Part shown: in pieces, positions 9,115 through 17,480 of the stretch
Position numbering within the stretch: position 1 is the first letter of the stretch
Layout: each line of letters starts with the position of its first letter
Assembly: GCF_900188445.1 (NCBI RefSeq)
Contig: NZ_FZOR01000049.1
Coordinates: forward strand, 1-60,700
Direction of reading: 5' to 3'
Length of the DNA: 60,700 nucleotides
DNA from: Actinomadura meyerae
GTDB lineage: Bacteria > Actinomycetota > Actinomycetes > Streptosporangiales > Streptosporangiaceae
Notes under the pieces: generated by a model
What the model was told of the DNA's origin: nothing
Database searches by the model: none
Seen by the model: the letters and a program-made list of their open reading frames with translations, nothing else
Made by a program: the position numbers and the translations under genes

Positions 9115-10803
9115 GTGTCGAGCGAGAAACTGAAACCGCTCCAGGCGGCCGACCCGAAGAAGGTCGGCGAGTACCGGCTGCTGGCGCGGCTGGGAGCGGG
9201 CGGCATGGGCCGCGTCTACCTGGGCCGCTCGAAGGGCGGGCGGACGGTCGCGGTCAAGGTGATCCACCCCCACCTCGCCGAGGACGCGGAGTTCCGGCGG
9301 CGCTTCGAGGCGGAGGCCGCGGCGGTGCGGCGCGTCGGGGGCATCCACACCGTGCAGGTGGTGGATGCCGACACCGAGGCCGATCCGCCCTGGCTCGTGA
9401 CCGAGTACATCGCGGGCCCGTCGCTGCACGAGGCCGTCACCGAGCACGGCGCGTTCTCCACAGCGGCGGTCGCGAGCCTCGGCGCGGGCCTCGCCGAGGG
9501 GCTGATGGCGATCCACGAGCGGGGCGTCGTCCACCGGGACCTCAAGCCCGGCAACGTGCTGCTCGCCCCGGACGGCCCCCGCATCATCGACTTCGGCATC
9601 GCCCGCGCGCTCGACGCCACCTCGCAGACCACCCGGACCGGCACGGTCGGCACGCCCGGGTTCATGTCGCCCGAGCAGCTCCGGGGCCGCGAGGTCGGGC
9701 CGGCCGGCGACGTGTTCTGCCTGGCCGCCGTGCTGGCGTTCGCCGCGACCGGTCGGCGGCCGTTCGGCGACGGCCCGATCGAGGCCCTCGGCTACCGCGT
9801 CGTCAACGAGGAGCCCGACCTGACCGGCGTGCCGGAGCCGCTGCTCCCGCTGGTCGCGGCCGGCCTGGCGAAGGACCCGGCCGAACGGCCCGGCCCGGAC
9901 GAGTTCCTCGACCGATGCTCCGCGATCGTCCAGGTCGCGCTCGGCCAGGACGAGGACCCGTCGCTCCCGGAGCCCGTCGCCACCATGATCGCCACGCGGG
10001 TGGCGGAGACCGAGGTACTGGCGCCCCCGCCGGGCGCCGGGCCGCGGATTCCGCAGATCCCGGGGATTCCGCAGATCCCGCGGATTCAGCAGATCCCGCG
10101 GTCCGTCCGGCCGAAGCCCGCGCTGGCCGCGGCCGCGGCGGCGGTGGCGGGCGTCCTGCTGATCGCCCTCGCCGGCTGGGCCCTCGGGAACGGCGGGGAG
10201 TCGCCGACCGCCCGCGACGCCGCCGCCACGAGCGCCACGTCCCCGACCCCTCCCGCGACGCCGACGCCCGAGCCGTCCGCGACCCCGACCCCGTCCGACA
10301 GCGCCTCCACCAAGCCCGACCCCGTCCGCAAGGCGTTCGAGAAGATCTCGCGGGGCGACTGCCTGGACGTCTACGATCGCCCGTCCGGCGAGTGGAGCAG
10401 GTCCAAGCCGCGCGTGGTCGACTGCGGCCGTTCGGACGCCTACCTGAAGGTGTTCAAGGTGGTCCGCGACCATAGCGAATGCCGCAGAGGCGGGCGCGGT
10501 GAACTGGACGGCGAACTGTGGTGGAGCCATGGCGAGGATGATGACGACGAGATCGCCCTGTGCGTGCAGCGCCAGTTCCGCGTCGGCGAATGCTTCCTCG
10601 CCAACAAGGGCGCGGAGGAGAACACGGTCGCCATCAGCAACGGTGACCTGATGACCTCGTGGCCGTGCGGGAAGTCGGCCCCGGACCCCTACGAACACGT
10701 CCTCCGCATCACCGCCTACACGAATGCCTCGTCCTGCCCGCCCGGCGGCAGAAGGGTCGACTGGGAGATCCGCGGCCGCACACTCTGCACCCGCATCGTC
10801 TGA
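9115..10803 (+). CDS. Receptor-type serine/threonine protein kinase
   Basis: About 562 residues. The kinase domain spans roughly residues 20-275: Gly-rich loop GAGGMG, Lys48 (VAVKV), catalytic HRDLKPGN at about 140-147 and DFG at about 160. A Pro/Ile repeat linker (IPQIP units, about 310-328) precedes one membrane helix at about 335-357. The C-terminal domain, after a Thr/Pro-rich stretch, has no PASTA repeats but several Cys residues, so it is probably an extracytoplasmic, disulfide-stabilised sensor. The GTG at 9115 is preferred because GGAGG (9102-9106) is eight bases upstream; a GTG at 9109 is too close. It separates the FadD17-like gene from the next operon and has no obvious steroid role. 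Confidence 0.88.
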   Translation: MSSEKLKPLQAADPKKVGEYRLLARLGAGGMGRVYLGRSKGGRTVAVKVIHPHLAEDAEFRRRFEAEAAAVRRVGGIHTVQVVDADTEADPPWLVTEYIAGPSLHEAVTEHGAFSTAAVASLGAGLAEGLMAIHERGVVHRDLKPGNVLLAPDGPRIIDFGIARALDATSQTTRTGTVGTPGFMSPEQLRGREVGPAGDVFCLAAVLAFAATGRRPFGDGPIEALGYRVVNEEPDLTGVPEPLLPLVAAGLAKDPAERPGPDEFLDRCSAIVQVALGQDEDPSLPEPVATMIATRVAETEVLAPPPGAGPRIPQIPGIPQIPRIQQIPRSVRPKPALAAAAAAVAGVLLIALAGWALGNGGESPTARDAAATSATSPTPPATPTPEPSATPTPSDSASTKPDPVRKAFEKISRGDCLDVYDRPSGEWSRSKPRVVDCGRSDAYLKVFKVVRDHSECRRGGRGELDGELWWSHGEDDDDEIALCVQRQFRVGECFLANKGAEENTVAISNGDLMTSWPCGKSAPDPYEHVLRITAYTNASSCPPGGRRVDWEIRGRTLCTRIV

Positions 10804-10812
10804 CCAGATCGC

Positions 10813-10905
10813 ATGAACCGAATGCGGCGCCGCGGGCTGGCCGCCCAGCGTGAACTGGAGGCGTCGGGCCGGTTCGGCGTGACCGGTGTCGAGGACGGCG
10901 GCTGA
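10813..10905 (+). CDS. Possible small protein or gene remnant
   Basis: A 30-residue frame (MNRMRRRGLAAQRELEASG...) shortly after the kinase stop. Composition and codon bias look coding-like, but there is no clear ribosome site. It could be a small protein or the tail of a decayed gene. The rest of 10804-10944 holds nothing else I recognise. Confidence 0.2.
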   Translation: MNRMRRRGLAAQRELEASGRFGVTGVEDGG

Positions 10906-10944
10906 CCCAGGAGCGCGACGCCGCCCCTGGGCCCCTGCCGCCGG

Positions 10945-11883
10945 TCAGGTCAGGAGGACGACCTTGCCGCGGCCGTGGCCGGTGGCGACCTCGCGGTGGG
11001 CGTCGGCCGCCCGGTCGAGCGGGAACGCCGCCCGCACGTGGATGCGGAGGCGGCCCTCGTCGTAGAAGCGGGCGGCCTCGGCGACGCGGGACGCCGAGCG
11101 CCGGTCCGGGGTCGTCCGGACGCCCAGCTCGGCGGCGCGCCCGTGGTCGACCAGCGTGATGATGCGGTCGCGGTCCTTGACGAGGGCGAGCGACACGTCG
11201 AGGGCGTGCCCGCCGGCGCCGTCGAGCGCGGCGTCGACACCGTCCGGTGCGAGCGCCCGCACGCGCTCCTCCAGGCCGTCCCCGTAGGCGACCGGTGTCG
11301 CGCCGATGGAGCGTAGGTAGTCGTGGTTGGCCTCGCTCGCGGTGCCGATGACCGCCGCCCCGGCGATGCGGGCGAGCTGCACGGCCACCGTCCCGACCGC
11401 ACCCGCCGCCGCATGGACGAGCAGCGTGTCGCCCGGTCCGACCTCCATCACCTCCAGGGCGATGTGCGGGGTCATGACCGCGGCGGGGAAGCCGCCCGCC
11501 ACGTCCCACGGCATGCTCGCGGGCTTGGCCGCGAGCGCCGACGCCGGGACGACCACGTACTCGGCGTAGGCGTTCAGGCGGCAGTTGCCGAGCACCTCGT
11601 CACCGGGCCGCATGCCGGCGACGTCCGAACCGGCGGCGTCCGGACCGGCGGCGTCCGGACCGACCGCGTCGACGATGCCCGCGAACTCGTTGCCGGGCAC
11701 GCGCGGGAAGCCCTCCGGCGTCCCGGGCGGCGACCAGCCCTCCCGGACGGCCAGGTCGTACGGCTGCACCCCGGCGGCCCGCACCCGGACCCGCACCTCA
11801 CCCGGTCCCGGCTCCGGCACCGGCAGTTCCAGCGGCTTCAGCACGTCCGGCCCGCCCGGCTCCTCGAATCCCATGGCCTTCAT
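10945..11883 (-). CDS. NADP-dependent quinone-oxidoreductase-like (MDR superfamily)
   Basis: A 312-residue medium-chain dehydrogenase/reductase without zinc ligands, of the quinone oxidoreductase type. The N-terminal GroES-like domain has the usual GPGEVRVRVRAAGVQPYD block. The Rossmann motif VHAAAGAVGTVAVQLA lies in the middle and binds NADP(H). The ATG at 11883 follows an AAGGGG site. A three-copy Gly-Pro-Asp-Ala-Ala repeat in an exposed loop (DNA 11626-11670) is unusual for the family and looks like local slippage. It probably shares transcription with the NTF2-like gene at 11955 and may be controlled by the divergent TetR. Confidence 0.85.
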   Translation of the reverse strand: MKAMGFEEPGGPDVLKPLELPVPEPGPGEVRVRVRAAGVQPYDLAVREGWSPPGTPEGFPRVPGNEFAGIVDAVGPDAAGPDAAGSDVAGMRPGDEVLGNCRLNAYAEYVVVPASALAAKPASMPWDVAGGFPAAVMTPHIALEVMEVGPGDTLLVHAAAGAVGTVAVQLARIAGAAVIGTASEANHDYLRSIGATPVAYGDGLEERVRALAPDGVDAALDGAGGHALDVSLALVKDRDRIITLVDHGRAAELGVRTTPDRRSASRVAEAARFYDEGRLRIHVRAAFPLDRAADAHREVATGHGRGKVVLLT

Positions 11884-11954
11884 GGCGTCCCCTTCAGCGG
11901 TAGCAAAGCTCAGTGGTCTCAGGGACGACGCTAGAACCTCAACCAATCTTGAGG

Positions 11955-12401
11955 TCAAGGCATCCGGGCGCGGAGCAGGCGCGGCCAGGAGGACGGGCGG
12001 CGGAGCCCGGTCAGCAGAACGGGCAGCGGGTCGGAGTAGGAGGCGCGGGCCCGGATCGTCCCATCGGCGATGGTGAACCGGTCGCAGACCCGGAATCGGA
12101 CGGGCTTGCGCCCGAGGGTCGCGGTGCAGGCGGACTCGATGAACACGGTGCCGCCCTCCACCGCGCTGTTCCGGACGGTCAGCCCCATGTCGGGGAAGAG
12201 GGCGAACAGCCGCCGGAACATGCCCTCGACCTCTCCGGGCCCGCGCGCGTCGGGGAACAGCGGCTGGGTGAAGACCGCCTCATCGTGGATGAGCGGGCGG
12301 AAATGACCGAGGAAGCCGTCCGGCTTGGGCAGCGCCCATCCCTCGGCGAACACGGCGGGGAACGCGGCCGGGAGCTGACTGGCAGTCGAAAACTGACTCA
12401 T
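11955..12401 (-). CDS. SnoaL/NTF2-like protein
   Basis: A 148-residue protein with a cone-shaped NTF2/SnoaL-type pattern: an N-terminal helix pair, HDEAVFTQPLFPDARGPGE, then beta strands ending in DRFTIADGTIRARASYSDPL. Such proteins bind or isomerise small hydrophobic molecules, or have no known activity. The start at 12401 lies inside an inverted-repeat block facing the TetR gene, so it is likely a direct target of that regulator. Product function is not predictable beyond the fold. Confidence 0.75.
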   Translation of the reverse strand: MSQFSTASQLPAAFPAVFAEGWALPKPDGFLGHFRPLIHDEAVFTQPLFPDARGPGEVEGMFRRLFALFPDMGLTVRNSAVEGGTVFIESACTATLGRKPVRFRVCDRFTIADGTIRARASYSDPLPVLLTGLRRPSSWPRLLRARMP

Positions 12402-12420
12402 GGTCAGAAACTGTATTCTG
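12393..12420. promoter_or_regulatory. Probable TetR operator between divergent genes
   Basis: The 25-base gap between the NTF2-like start (12401) and the TetR start (12427) carries two overlapping inverted repeats. CTGAC-5-GTCAG lies at 12393-12407 and CAGAA-6-TTCTG at 12405-12420. Such placement is classic for autoregulation by a TetR repressor of itself and the divergent operon. No binding evidence exists in the sequence alone. Confidence 0.5.
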
Positions 12421-12426
12421 GTCGGC

Positions 12427-13020
12427 ATGTCCGTCAAGAGGCGTCGTGCCGAGAACCGGGAACTCACCCGGGGCGCGGTGCTCCAGGCCGCGCGGGAGCT
12501 GTTCACCGAGCGGGGCTTCGCCGCCGCCACGATCGACGACGTGGCGGAGGCGGCGCGCGTCAGCAAGGGGTCGGTGTACTACCACTTCACCGACAAGGCC
12601 CACCTGTTCGAGGCGGTGTTCACCGACGGGCAGGCCCGGCTGGTCGAGGCGGTCGCCGCCGCGGCGGCACGGCACGACGACCCGTGGGAGCGGCTCATGG
12701 CGTCCCTCGACGCCTACCTGGACGGGACGGTCGCCGACGCCGCGCACCGCTCCCTCCTCCAGCAGGCCCCTGCGGCGCTGGGCGCCGACCGGTGCCGCGA
12801 GCTGGACGCGGAACTGGGGCTGCCCGCTCTCCGCGCGCTCCTGGACGACCTCGCGGCGGCCGGCGAACTCGCCGTCGGCGCGCTCGACATGCTCACGCGG
12901 CTGCTGTTCAGCGCCCTGTGCGAGGCGGCCATGACCGCCGGCGCCGCCCCCGACCCGGCCACGGCACGGGACGAGGCGGCCGGCGTCCTCCAGGCGATCA
13001 TGGCCGGACTGCGCCGTTAG
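12427..13020 (+). CDS. TetR-family transcriptional regulator
   Basis: A 197-residue regulator. The N-terminal helix-turn-helix is clear: FTERGFAAATIDDVAEAARVSK, then GSVYYHFTDKAHLFEAVF. The C-terminal ligand domain resembles the TetR_C group found beside oxidoreductases. It is divergent from the NTF2-like and MDR genes, with inverted repeats in the gap. The inducer is unknown. Its stop codon starts a four-copy 13-bp repeat. Confidence 0.88.
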   Translation: MSVKRRRAENRELTRGAVLQAARELFTERGFAAATIDDVAEAARVSKGSVYYHFTDKAHLFEAVFTDGQARLVEAVAAAAARHDDPWERLMASLDAYLDGTVADAAHRSLLQQAPAALGADRCRELDAELGLPALRALLDDLAAAGELAVGALDMLTRLLFSALCEAAMTAGAAPDPATARDEAAGVLQAIMAGLRR

Positions 13021-13067
13021 GGCGCGGCGTTAGGACGCGCCGTTAGGGCGGGGCGTTAGGACGGGGC
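13016..13067. repeat. 13-bp tandem repeat over two convergent stop codons
   Basis: Four copies of a 13-bp unit beginning GTTAGG (TAG at 13018, 13031, 13044 and 13057). The first copy contains the stop of the TetR gene. The last contains the TAA of the SDR gene read on the other strand. The unit length is not a multiple of three, so the extra TAGs fall in different frames. It looks like slippage-driven duplication. Confidence 0.8.
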
Positions 13068-13844
13068 GGGGAGCATGCGCTTCATCGCCTCGTGGGCACC
13101 GAGGACCTTGCGGTCGCGGGGGAAGCCCGCGCGCTTCTGCGCCGCCTCGTAGTTGCCGCCCGCGACCCAGACCGGGCCGTCCTTGAGGTGCTCCAGGCCC
13201 TCGCGGGCGATGTCGTCGGGGTCGGCGACGTTCAGGCCCGGCATGTCCATGTTGAGGCCGGCACGTTCCATCGCCGGGGTGCGGGTCACCCCGAGGACGA
13301 GTTCGAGGACGTCCACCCCGTGCTCGCGCATCTCCAGCCACAGGCCCTCGGCGAAGACGCGGCCGAACGCCTTGACGGCGGAGTAGATGCTGATCTGCGC
13401 CTGGCCCATGTACCCGGCGAGGGAGCCGACGAGCAGCAGGCCGCCGCGGCCCCGCTCCTTCATCAGCGCGCCGAAGTGGTGGGTGAACGCGAGCTGCGCG
13501 GTGATGTTCAGGTCGATGACGTCCTGGAAGCGCTCCAGGTCGCCGGTGACGAACTCGTGGCCGTAGCTGTTCGCGCCCGCGTTGAAGATCATCAGGCCGA
13601 CGTCCAGGCCGTCGGTGACCTCGCGGACCTTCGCCAGCGGGTCGGGGGAGACCAGGTCCAGCTCCACCGTGCGGACCTCCACCCCCTTCGCCCGGACCGC
13701 GGCGGCGGTCTCCGCCAGCGGGCCCGGCTTGCGGGCGATCAGCACGAGGTTCAGGCCCGCGTCGGCGAGGCGGTGTGCGAACGCGGCGCCGACCCCCTCC
13801 GAGCCGCCGGCGATGACGGCCCACGGGCCATAGGTGTCGATCAT
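13056..13844 (-). CDS. Short-chain dehydrogenase/reductase (SDR)
   Basis: A 262-residue SDR. The cofactor motif is GGSEGVGAAFA near the N-terminus, the substrate Tyr lies in a YSAVKAF block (YxxxK), and NAGANSYGH corresponds to the NNAG region. It is the last gene of a four-gene minus operon with kshA. Its ATG overlaps the preceding SDR stop (ATGA). The neighbourhood suggests a hydroxysteroid or hydroxyacyl-CoA substrate, but that is inference from context. Confidence 0.85.
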   Translation of the reverse strand: MIDTYGPWAVIAGGSEGVGAAFAHRLADAGLNLVLIARKPGPLAETAAAVRAKGVEVRTVELDLVSPDPLAKVREVTDGLDVGLMIFNAGANSYGHEFVTGDLERFQDVIDLNITAQLAFTHHFGALMKERGRGGLLLVGSLAGYMGQAQISIYSAVKAFGRVFAEGLWLEMREHGVDVLELVLGVTRTPAMERAGLNMDMPGLNVADPDDIAREGLEHLKDGPVWVAGGNYEAAQKRAGFPRDRKVLGAHEAMKRMLPAPS

Positions 13845-14653
13845 TGCTCTCCGTCCAGGTCCGGGGTCCAGGCGACGCCGTTGATGTGCGCGCCGCCGTC
13901 CGCGAACAGGGTGTTGCCGGTCAGGTAGCGGGCGTCCTCGGACGCGAGGAACACCGCCACCGGTGCGATGTCGGTCTCCGGGTCGCCGAGGCGGCCCATC
14001 GGGTTGGCGCGGTCGGCCGCGGCCTCGATCTCCGGGTGCTCGGACGCCATCCGCCGGAACGCCGCGCTCTTGGCGCCCGGGCAGATCGCGTTGACGACGA
14101 CGCCGGTGGGCGCCCACTCGCGGGCGGCCGTGCGCGTCAGCGTCCGGAGGGCCTCCTTGGCCGAGTTGTACTCCAGGGTCCCCATGTGGGCGTTGACCCC
14201 GTTCAGCGAGCACATGTTGATGACGCGCCCCCACCCGCGCTCCTTCATGTGGGGGAACGCGGCCTGCATCGCCCACAGCGGGCCGTAGTAGCCCATCGCG
14301 AAGCCGCGGGCGAGCTGCTCGTCGGTCTTGGTCTCGACGCGGCTCACCGTCCCGGCGCCCCAGGCGTTGTTGACCAGGACGTCGACCGCGCCCCACGCCT
14401 CGACGGCCGCCGCGACCATGCCGTGGACCTGCGCCTTGTCGGTCACGTCCGTCCGGACGAACCGCGCCTCGGCGCCGAACTCGTCGGCCAGCTCGCGCGC
14501 GACCGCCGCGCCGGACTCGGCGTTCAGCTCCGCCACGAGGACGCGGGCGCCCTCGGCGGCGAACCGGCGCGCGACGCCGCGCCCGATGCCGTCGCCGGCG
14601 CCTGTCACGACCGCCACGCGCCCTGCCAGCCGCCCCGGAGCGGGAACGCTCAC
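13841..14653 (-). CDS. Short-chain dehydrogenase/reductase (SDR)
   Basis: A 270-residue classical SDR. The Rossmann motif is TGAGDGIGRG, the NNAW segment replaces NNAG, and the catalytic YNSAK and typical C-terminal FADGGAHI follow. It belongs to the kshA operon and overlaps the next SDR by four bases. Tandem SDRs beside steroid ring hydroxylase genes often oxidise or reduce ring or side-chain hydroxyls; the actual substrate is unknown. Upstream, the segment 14651-14690 has three imperfect CACTCG-containing repeats spanning the neighbouring stop. Confidence 0.87.
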   Translation of the reverse strand: MSVPAPGRLAGRVAVVTGAGDGIGRGVARRFAAEGARVLVAELNAESGAAVARELADEFGAEARFVRTDVTDKAQVHGMVAAAVEAWGAVDVLVNNAWGAGTVSRVETKTDEQLARGFAMGYYGPLWAMQAAFPHMKERGWGRVINMCSLNGVNAHMGTLEYNSAKEALRTLTRTAAREWAPTGVVVNAICPGAKSAAFRRMASEHPEIEAAADRANPMGRLGDPETDIAPVAVFLASEDARYLTGNTLFADGGAHINGVAWTPDLDGEQ

Positions 14654-14677
14654 TCGAGCCCCTTCACTCGGCCGCCC

Positions 14678-14917
14678 TCACTCGACCACCTTCACGGCGC
14701 CGGTCAGCGCCGCCTCCTGGATGGCCGAGCGCAGCGCCGGGCACGTCTCGTGCGGGTCGTCGGCGAGGTTCACGCAGGCGGCCCGCGCGGCGGCGTTCCA
14801 CTGGATGCTCGTCTGCTCCCAGCTCGCCTTGCGCACCAGCACCTCGGCGGCGCAGCGCCGGCAGGACACCGGCGTCAGCGGGCCGTCGAGGAGCCGCTCG
14901 TCCTGGCGCGTGGTCAC
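14678..14917 (-). CDS. Small Cys-containing protein coupled to kshA
   Basis: A 79-residue protein starting at a GTG that overlaps the kshA stop by four bases (GTGA). It has four cysteines: a CRRC pair near the N-terminus and single Cys in AAC and ETC. That spacing could bind zinc or an iron-sulfur cluster. It is too short and has the wrong pattern for a plant-type ferredoxin. I do not recognise the family. Tight coupling to the oxygenase suggests an accessory role in KshA maturation or electron transfer, which is inference only. Confidence 0.7.
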   Translation of the reverse strand: MTTRQDERLLDGPLTPVSCRRCAAEVLVRKASWEQTSIQWNAAARAACVNLADDPHETCPALRSAIQEAALTGAVKVVE

Positions 14918-16068
14918 GCCGAGGCCCCTTCGGCCTCGCGGCGCGCGAGGTTCTCCTCGACCTCCTTCTCCCAGGACTCCACCGGACGCGTCGTGTCGAT
15001 CTCGAACTCGAAGCGGTCGGTCATCTCCGGGGTGACGTCGGCGACGTCCACGTAGAACTGCTGGTACCAGCGGCGCAGCTGGTAGACGGGGCCGTCCTCC
15101 TCGCACAGCAGCGGGTTGTCGATGCGGGTCTTGTTCCGCCAGATCTCGATGTCCTGCTCGAAGCCGGCGAGGATGAAGTCCGACAGCTTCTGCGCGGTCG
15201 CCTCGGCGGCCTCCGGCGGGAGCGCGTCGCTGTGCTGGACGATGATCCCCGAGTGCAGCGAGAACGAGTTCTCGTCGATCGGGTAGTGGCAGTTGATCAG
15301 CACCGAGTTCAGGTCGTACCCCTCGTAGTGGTACGTCAGCTCGTCGATCATGAACGAGGGGCCGTGGTAGGACGCCACGGAGGTGTTGCCGAGCATCCGC
15401 GGGCCGCCGCCGCTGCCGTCGCGCGCCGCGCGGGCGTCCTCGCGGGTCCGGCCCTTCATGATCTGGGTGGCCGTCTGCCCCTCGAAGATGTTCTTGAAGT
15501 ACGTCGGGAACGACTTGTGGATGTAGAAGAAGTGCGCCATGTCCACGACGTTGTCGATGACCTCGCGCGCGTTGGTGTGGACGACCGTCTCCGTCCAGCG
15601 CCAGTCGGTCCAGTCGTCGCGGGTCGCGCCCTCGATCACCGGGATCGTCACGTCCGCCGGGGGCTTGTTGCCCTCCGGGTCGTTCCACACGAAGAGCAGC
15701 TTGTCCTGCTCCATCGTCGGCCACGCGGCGGTGCGCGCGCGCAGCGGGACGCGGCGCGAGTACGGGATCTTCTTGCAGCGCCCGTCGCCGCCCCACCGCC
15801 AGTCGTGGAAGGGGCAGGCGATCTCGTTGCCCTTGACGGTGCCCTGGGACAGGTCGCCGCCCATGTGCCGGCAGTAGGCGTCCAGGACGTTGGTCTTGCC
15901 GTCCTCGCCGGTGAACACGACGAGCTTCTGGCCGAACGCGTTGACCGTGTGGGGCTTGCCGTCCTTGAACTTCTCGGCGAGCCCGAGGCAGTGCCATCCC
16001 CGGGCGAAACGGCGGGCGATCGCCTCCGCCTCGATGGCGCGGACGGCGTCCGACTCGGTTGCGGTCAC
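14914..16068 (-). CDS. kshA: 3-ketosteroid 9-alpha-hydroxylase, oxygenase component KshA
   Basis: About 384 residues, the normal KshA length. The Rieske [2Fe-2S] ligands are a CRH pair at about 66-68 and CPFH at about 85-88. The mononuclear iron ligands follow in NVVDMAHFFYIH (about 173-184), a pattern close to mycobacterial KshA. The enzyme hydroxylates C9 of androstadienedione-type or steroid-CoA substrates, which opens ring B together with the KstD reaction. It needs a reductase, KshB, not present in the window. I chose GTG 16068 because AAGGG lies about ten bases upstream; the ATG at 16077 directly abuts that site. It is first in a minus operon with a Cys protein and two SDRs, divergent from hsaA. 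Confidence 0.93.
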   Translation of the reverse strand: MTATESDAVRAIEAEAIARRFARGWHCLGLAEKFKDGKPHTVNAFGQKLVVFTGEDGKTNVLDAYCRHMGGDLSQGTVKGNEIACPFHDWRWGGDGRCKKIPYSRRVPLRARTAAWPTMEQDKLLFVWNDPEGNKPPADVTIPVIEGATRDDWTDWRWTETVVHTNAREVIDNVVDMAHFFYIHKSFPTYFKNIFEGQTATQIMKGRTREDARAARDGSGGGPRMLGNTSVASYHGPSFMIDELTYHYEGYDLNSVLINCHYPIDENSFSLHSGIIVQHSDALPPEAAEATAQKLSDFILAGFEQDIEIWRNKTRIDNPLLCEEDGPVYQLRRWYQQFYVDVADVTPEMTDRFEFEIDTTRPVESWEKEVEENLARREAEGASA

Positions 16069-16139
16069 GTGGATCATCCCTTCGGCGATGGCTGGGTAAA
16101 TCGAACGTTAGGTCGCAGGTCACCGTCCCGGCCGGCGAG

Positions 16140-16154
16140 TCCCGGTGGCCGGGA
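16140..16154. promoter_or_regulatory. Inverted-repeat operator variant between kshA and hsaA (TCCCGGTGGCCGGGA)
   Basis: A perfect inverted repeat, GTCCCGG-3-CCGGGAC, at 16139-16155. Its 15-base core keeps the TCCCG and CGGGA arms of the recurring operator with identical spacing but differs at three central positions (12 of 15 match). It lies between the divergent kshA and hsaA genes, as expected for a shared operator. It is weaker evidence than the other sites. Confidence 0.4.
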
Positions 16155-16224
16155 CGCCCGCCCTCGCGGCGGCAGGGCAGCATGGTCTTCTGCAGGTGCG
16201 TTCATCGGGAAGACGGGAGCAGGG

Positions 16225-17391
16225 ATGAGCAACGAGGTCCTGGACGCCGTGCGCGAGCTGCTGCCGGGCATCGCCGAGCGGGCCCGGTCCGTGGACGAGA
16301 AGGGGGGCATCCCCGCCGAGACGATCCGCGAGCTGACCGCCGCAGGGGTGTTCCGGATGCTGCAGCCCGCCCGGTACGGCGGCGCCGAGGGCGACCCCGT
16401 GGAGTTCTACGAGGTGGTCCGGGCGATCTCCGGCGCGTGCGGTTCGACCGGCTGGGTCGCCGCGATCCTCGGCGTGCACTCCTGGCATCTCGGCCTGTTC
16501 GCCGACGAGGCGCAGCGCGAGGTGTGGGAGGCCGGGCCTGACACCCTCGTCTCCTCCTCCTACGCCCCGATCGGCCGGCTCACCCCGGTCGACGGCGGCT
16601 ACGAGCTGACCGGCCGCTGGTCGTTCTCCTCCGGCGTCGAGTTCGTGTCGTGGGCGCTGCTCGGCGCGCTCGTCGTCGGCGCGGAGGGCCGCCCCGTCGA
16701 CTTCATGACGGTGCTCGTCCCGAAGCAGGACTACGAGATCCGCGAGGTCTGGGACTCGATGGGCCTGCGCGGCACCGCCAGCGACGACGTCGTGGTGGAG
16801 CGCGCGTTCGTCCCGTCCCACCGGGCCATGCGCAACTTCGAGCAGGCCCAGCTGCGCAACCCGGGCCGCAAGGTCAACACCGGCCCGCTGTACCGGATGC
16901 CGTTCGGGACGATCTTCACCAGCACCGTCGCGGCCAGCGTGATCGGCATGGCGGCGGGCTGCCACGACCACTACGTGGCGAAGATGCGCGACCGGATCCG
17001 GCTCAGCCTCGGCGGCGGCCGCTTCGTCGAGGACCCGCACGCCCAGGTCGCGGTCGCGCGCGCCGCGTCGGAGATCGACGCCGCCATCCTGCAGACCGAC
17101 CGGAACGTCCGGGAGATCTACGAGTACGCGGTCCGGAACGAGAAGATCCCGATGGAGCTGCGGCTGCGCGCCCGGCGCGACCAGGTCCGCGGCACCGAGC
17201 GCGCCATCGAGGCGATCGACATCCTGTTCAAGACCGCCGGCGGCAACTCGCTGCACCGCGGCAACGTCATCGAGCGGGCCTGGCGGGACGCCCACGCGGG
17301 CAGCGTCCACGTGGCCAACGACGTCGAGCACGCCCTGTCGATGTGGGGCCGCGGCGTCTTCGGCCTCAAGGTCGAGGACAACCTCGTCTGA
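16225..17391 (+). CDS. hsaA: 3-HSA hydroxylase oxygenase subunit, HsaA-like flavin monooxygenase
   Basis: A 388-residue member of the acyl-CoA-dehydrogenase-fold flavin monooxygenases. Blocks such as CGSTGWVAAILGVH, WHLGLF, SSSYAPIG and the C-terminal WRDAHAGSVHVAND match mycobacterial HsaA closely. HsaA with its reductase HsaB hydroxylates the phenolic secosteroid 3-HSA before ring cleavage by HsaC. HsaB, HsaC and HsaD are not encoded here, so the partner must lie elsewhere. The ATG at 16225 follows an AGCAGGG site. It is divergent from kshA across 16069-16224. Confidence 0.88.
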   Translation: MSNEVLDAVRELLPGIAERARSVDEKGGIPAETIRELTAAGVFRMLQPARYGGAEGDPVEFYEVVRAISGACGSTGWVAAILGVHSWHLGLFADEAQREVWEAGPDTLVSSSYAPIGRLTPVDGGYELTGRWSFSSGVEFVSWALLGALVVGAEGRPVDFMTVLVPKQDYEIREVWDSMGLRGTASDDVVVERAFVPSHRAMRNFEQAQLRNPGRKVNTGPLYRMPFGTIFTSTVAASVIGMAAGCHDHYVAKMRDRIRLSLGGGRFVEDPHAQVAVARAASEIDAAILQTDRNVREIYEYAVRNEKIPMELRLRARRDQVRGTERAIEAIDILFKTAGGNSLHRGNVIERAWRDAHAGSVHVANDVEHALSMWGRGVFGLKVEDNLV

Positions 17392-17420
17392 GCCGCGCCG
17401 CGGCCCCGCACCCCGCTCTC

Positions 17421-17480
17421 AGAAGGCGCTGTGTCGGCCAGGTGCTGTGTCTGCAGGTGCTTGTGTCAGCAGGTGCTGGG
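17421..17480. repeat. 16-bp imperfect tandem repeat at the lipase stop codon
   Basis: About four imperfect copies of a unit resembling AGGTGCTTGTGTCAGC occupy the gap between hsaA and the lipase gene. They run into the lipase stop (TCA at 17466-17468 on the plus strand). This is another instance of duplication at a gene 3' end. Confidence 0.65.

Noticed and set aside
9071..9133. 20-codon frame MKKFDLINSG... before the kinase
   Set aside because: It lacks a ribosome site and ends inside the kinase gene. The AT-rich stretch is better read as leader or promoter DNA.
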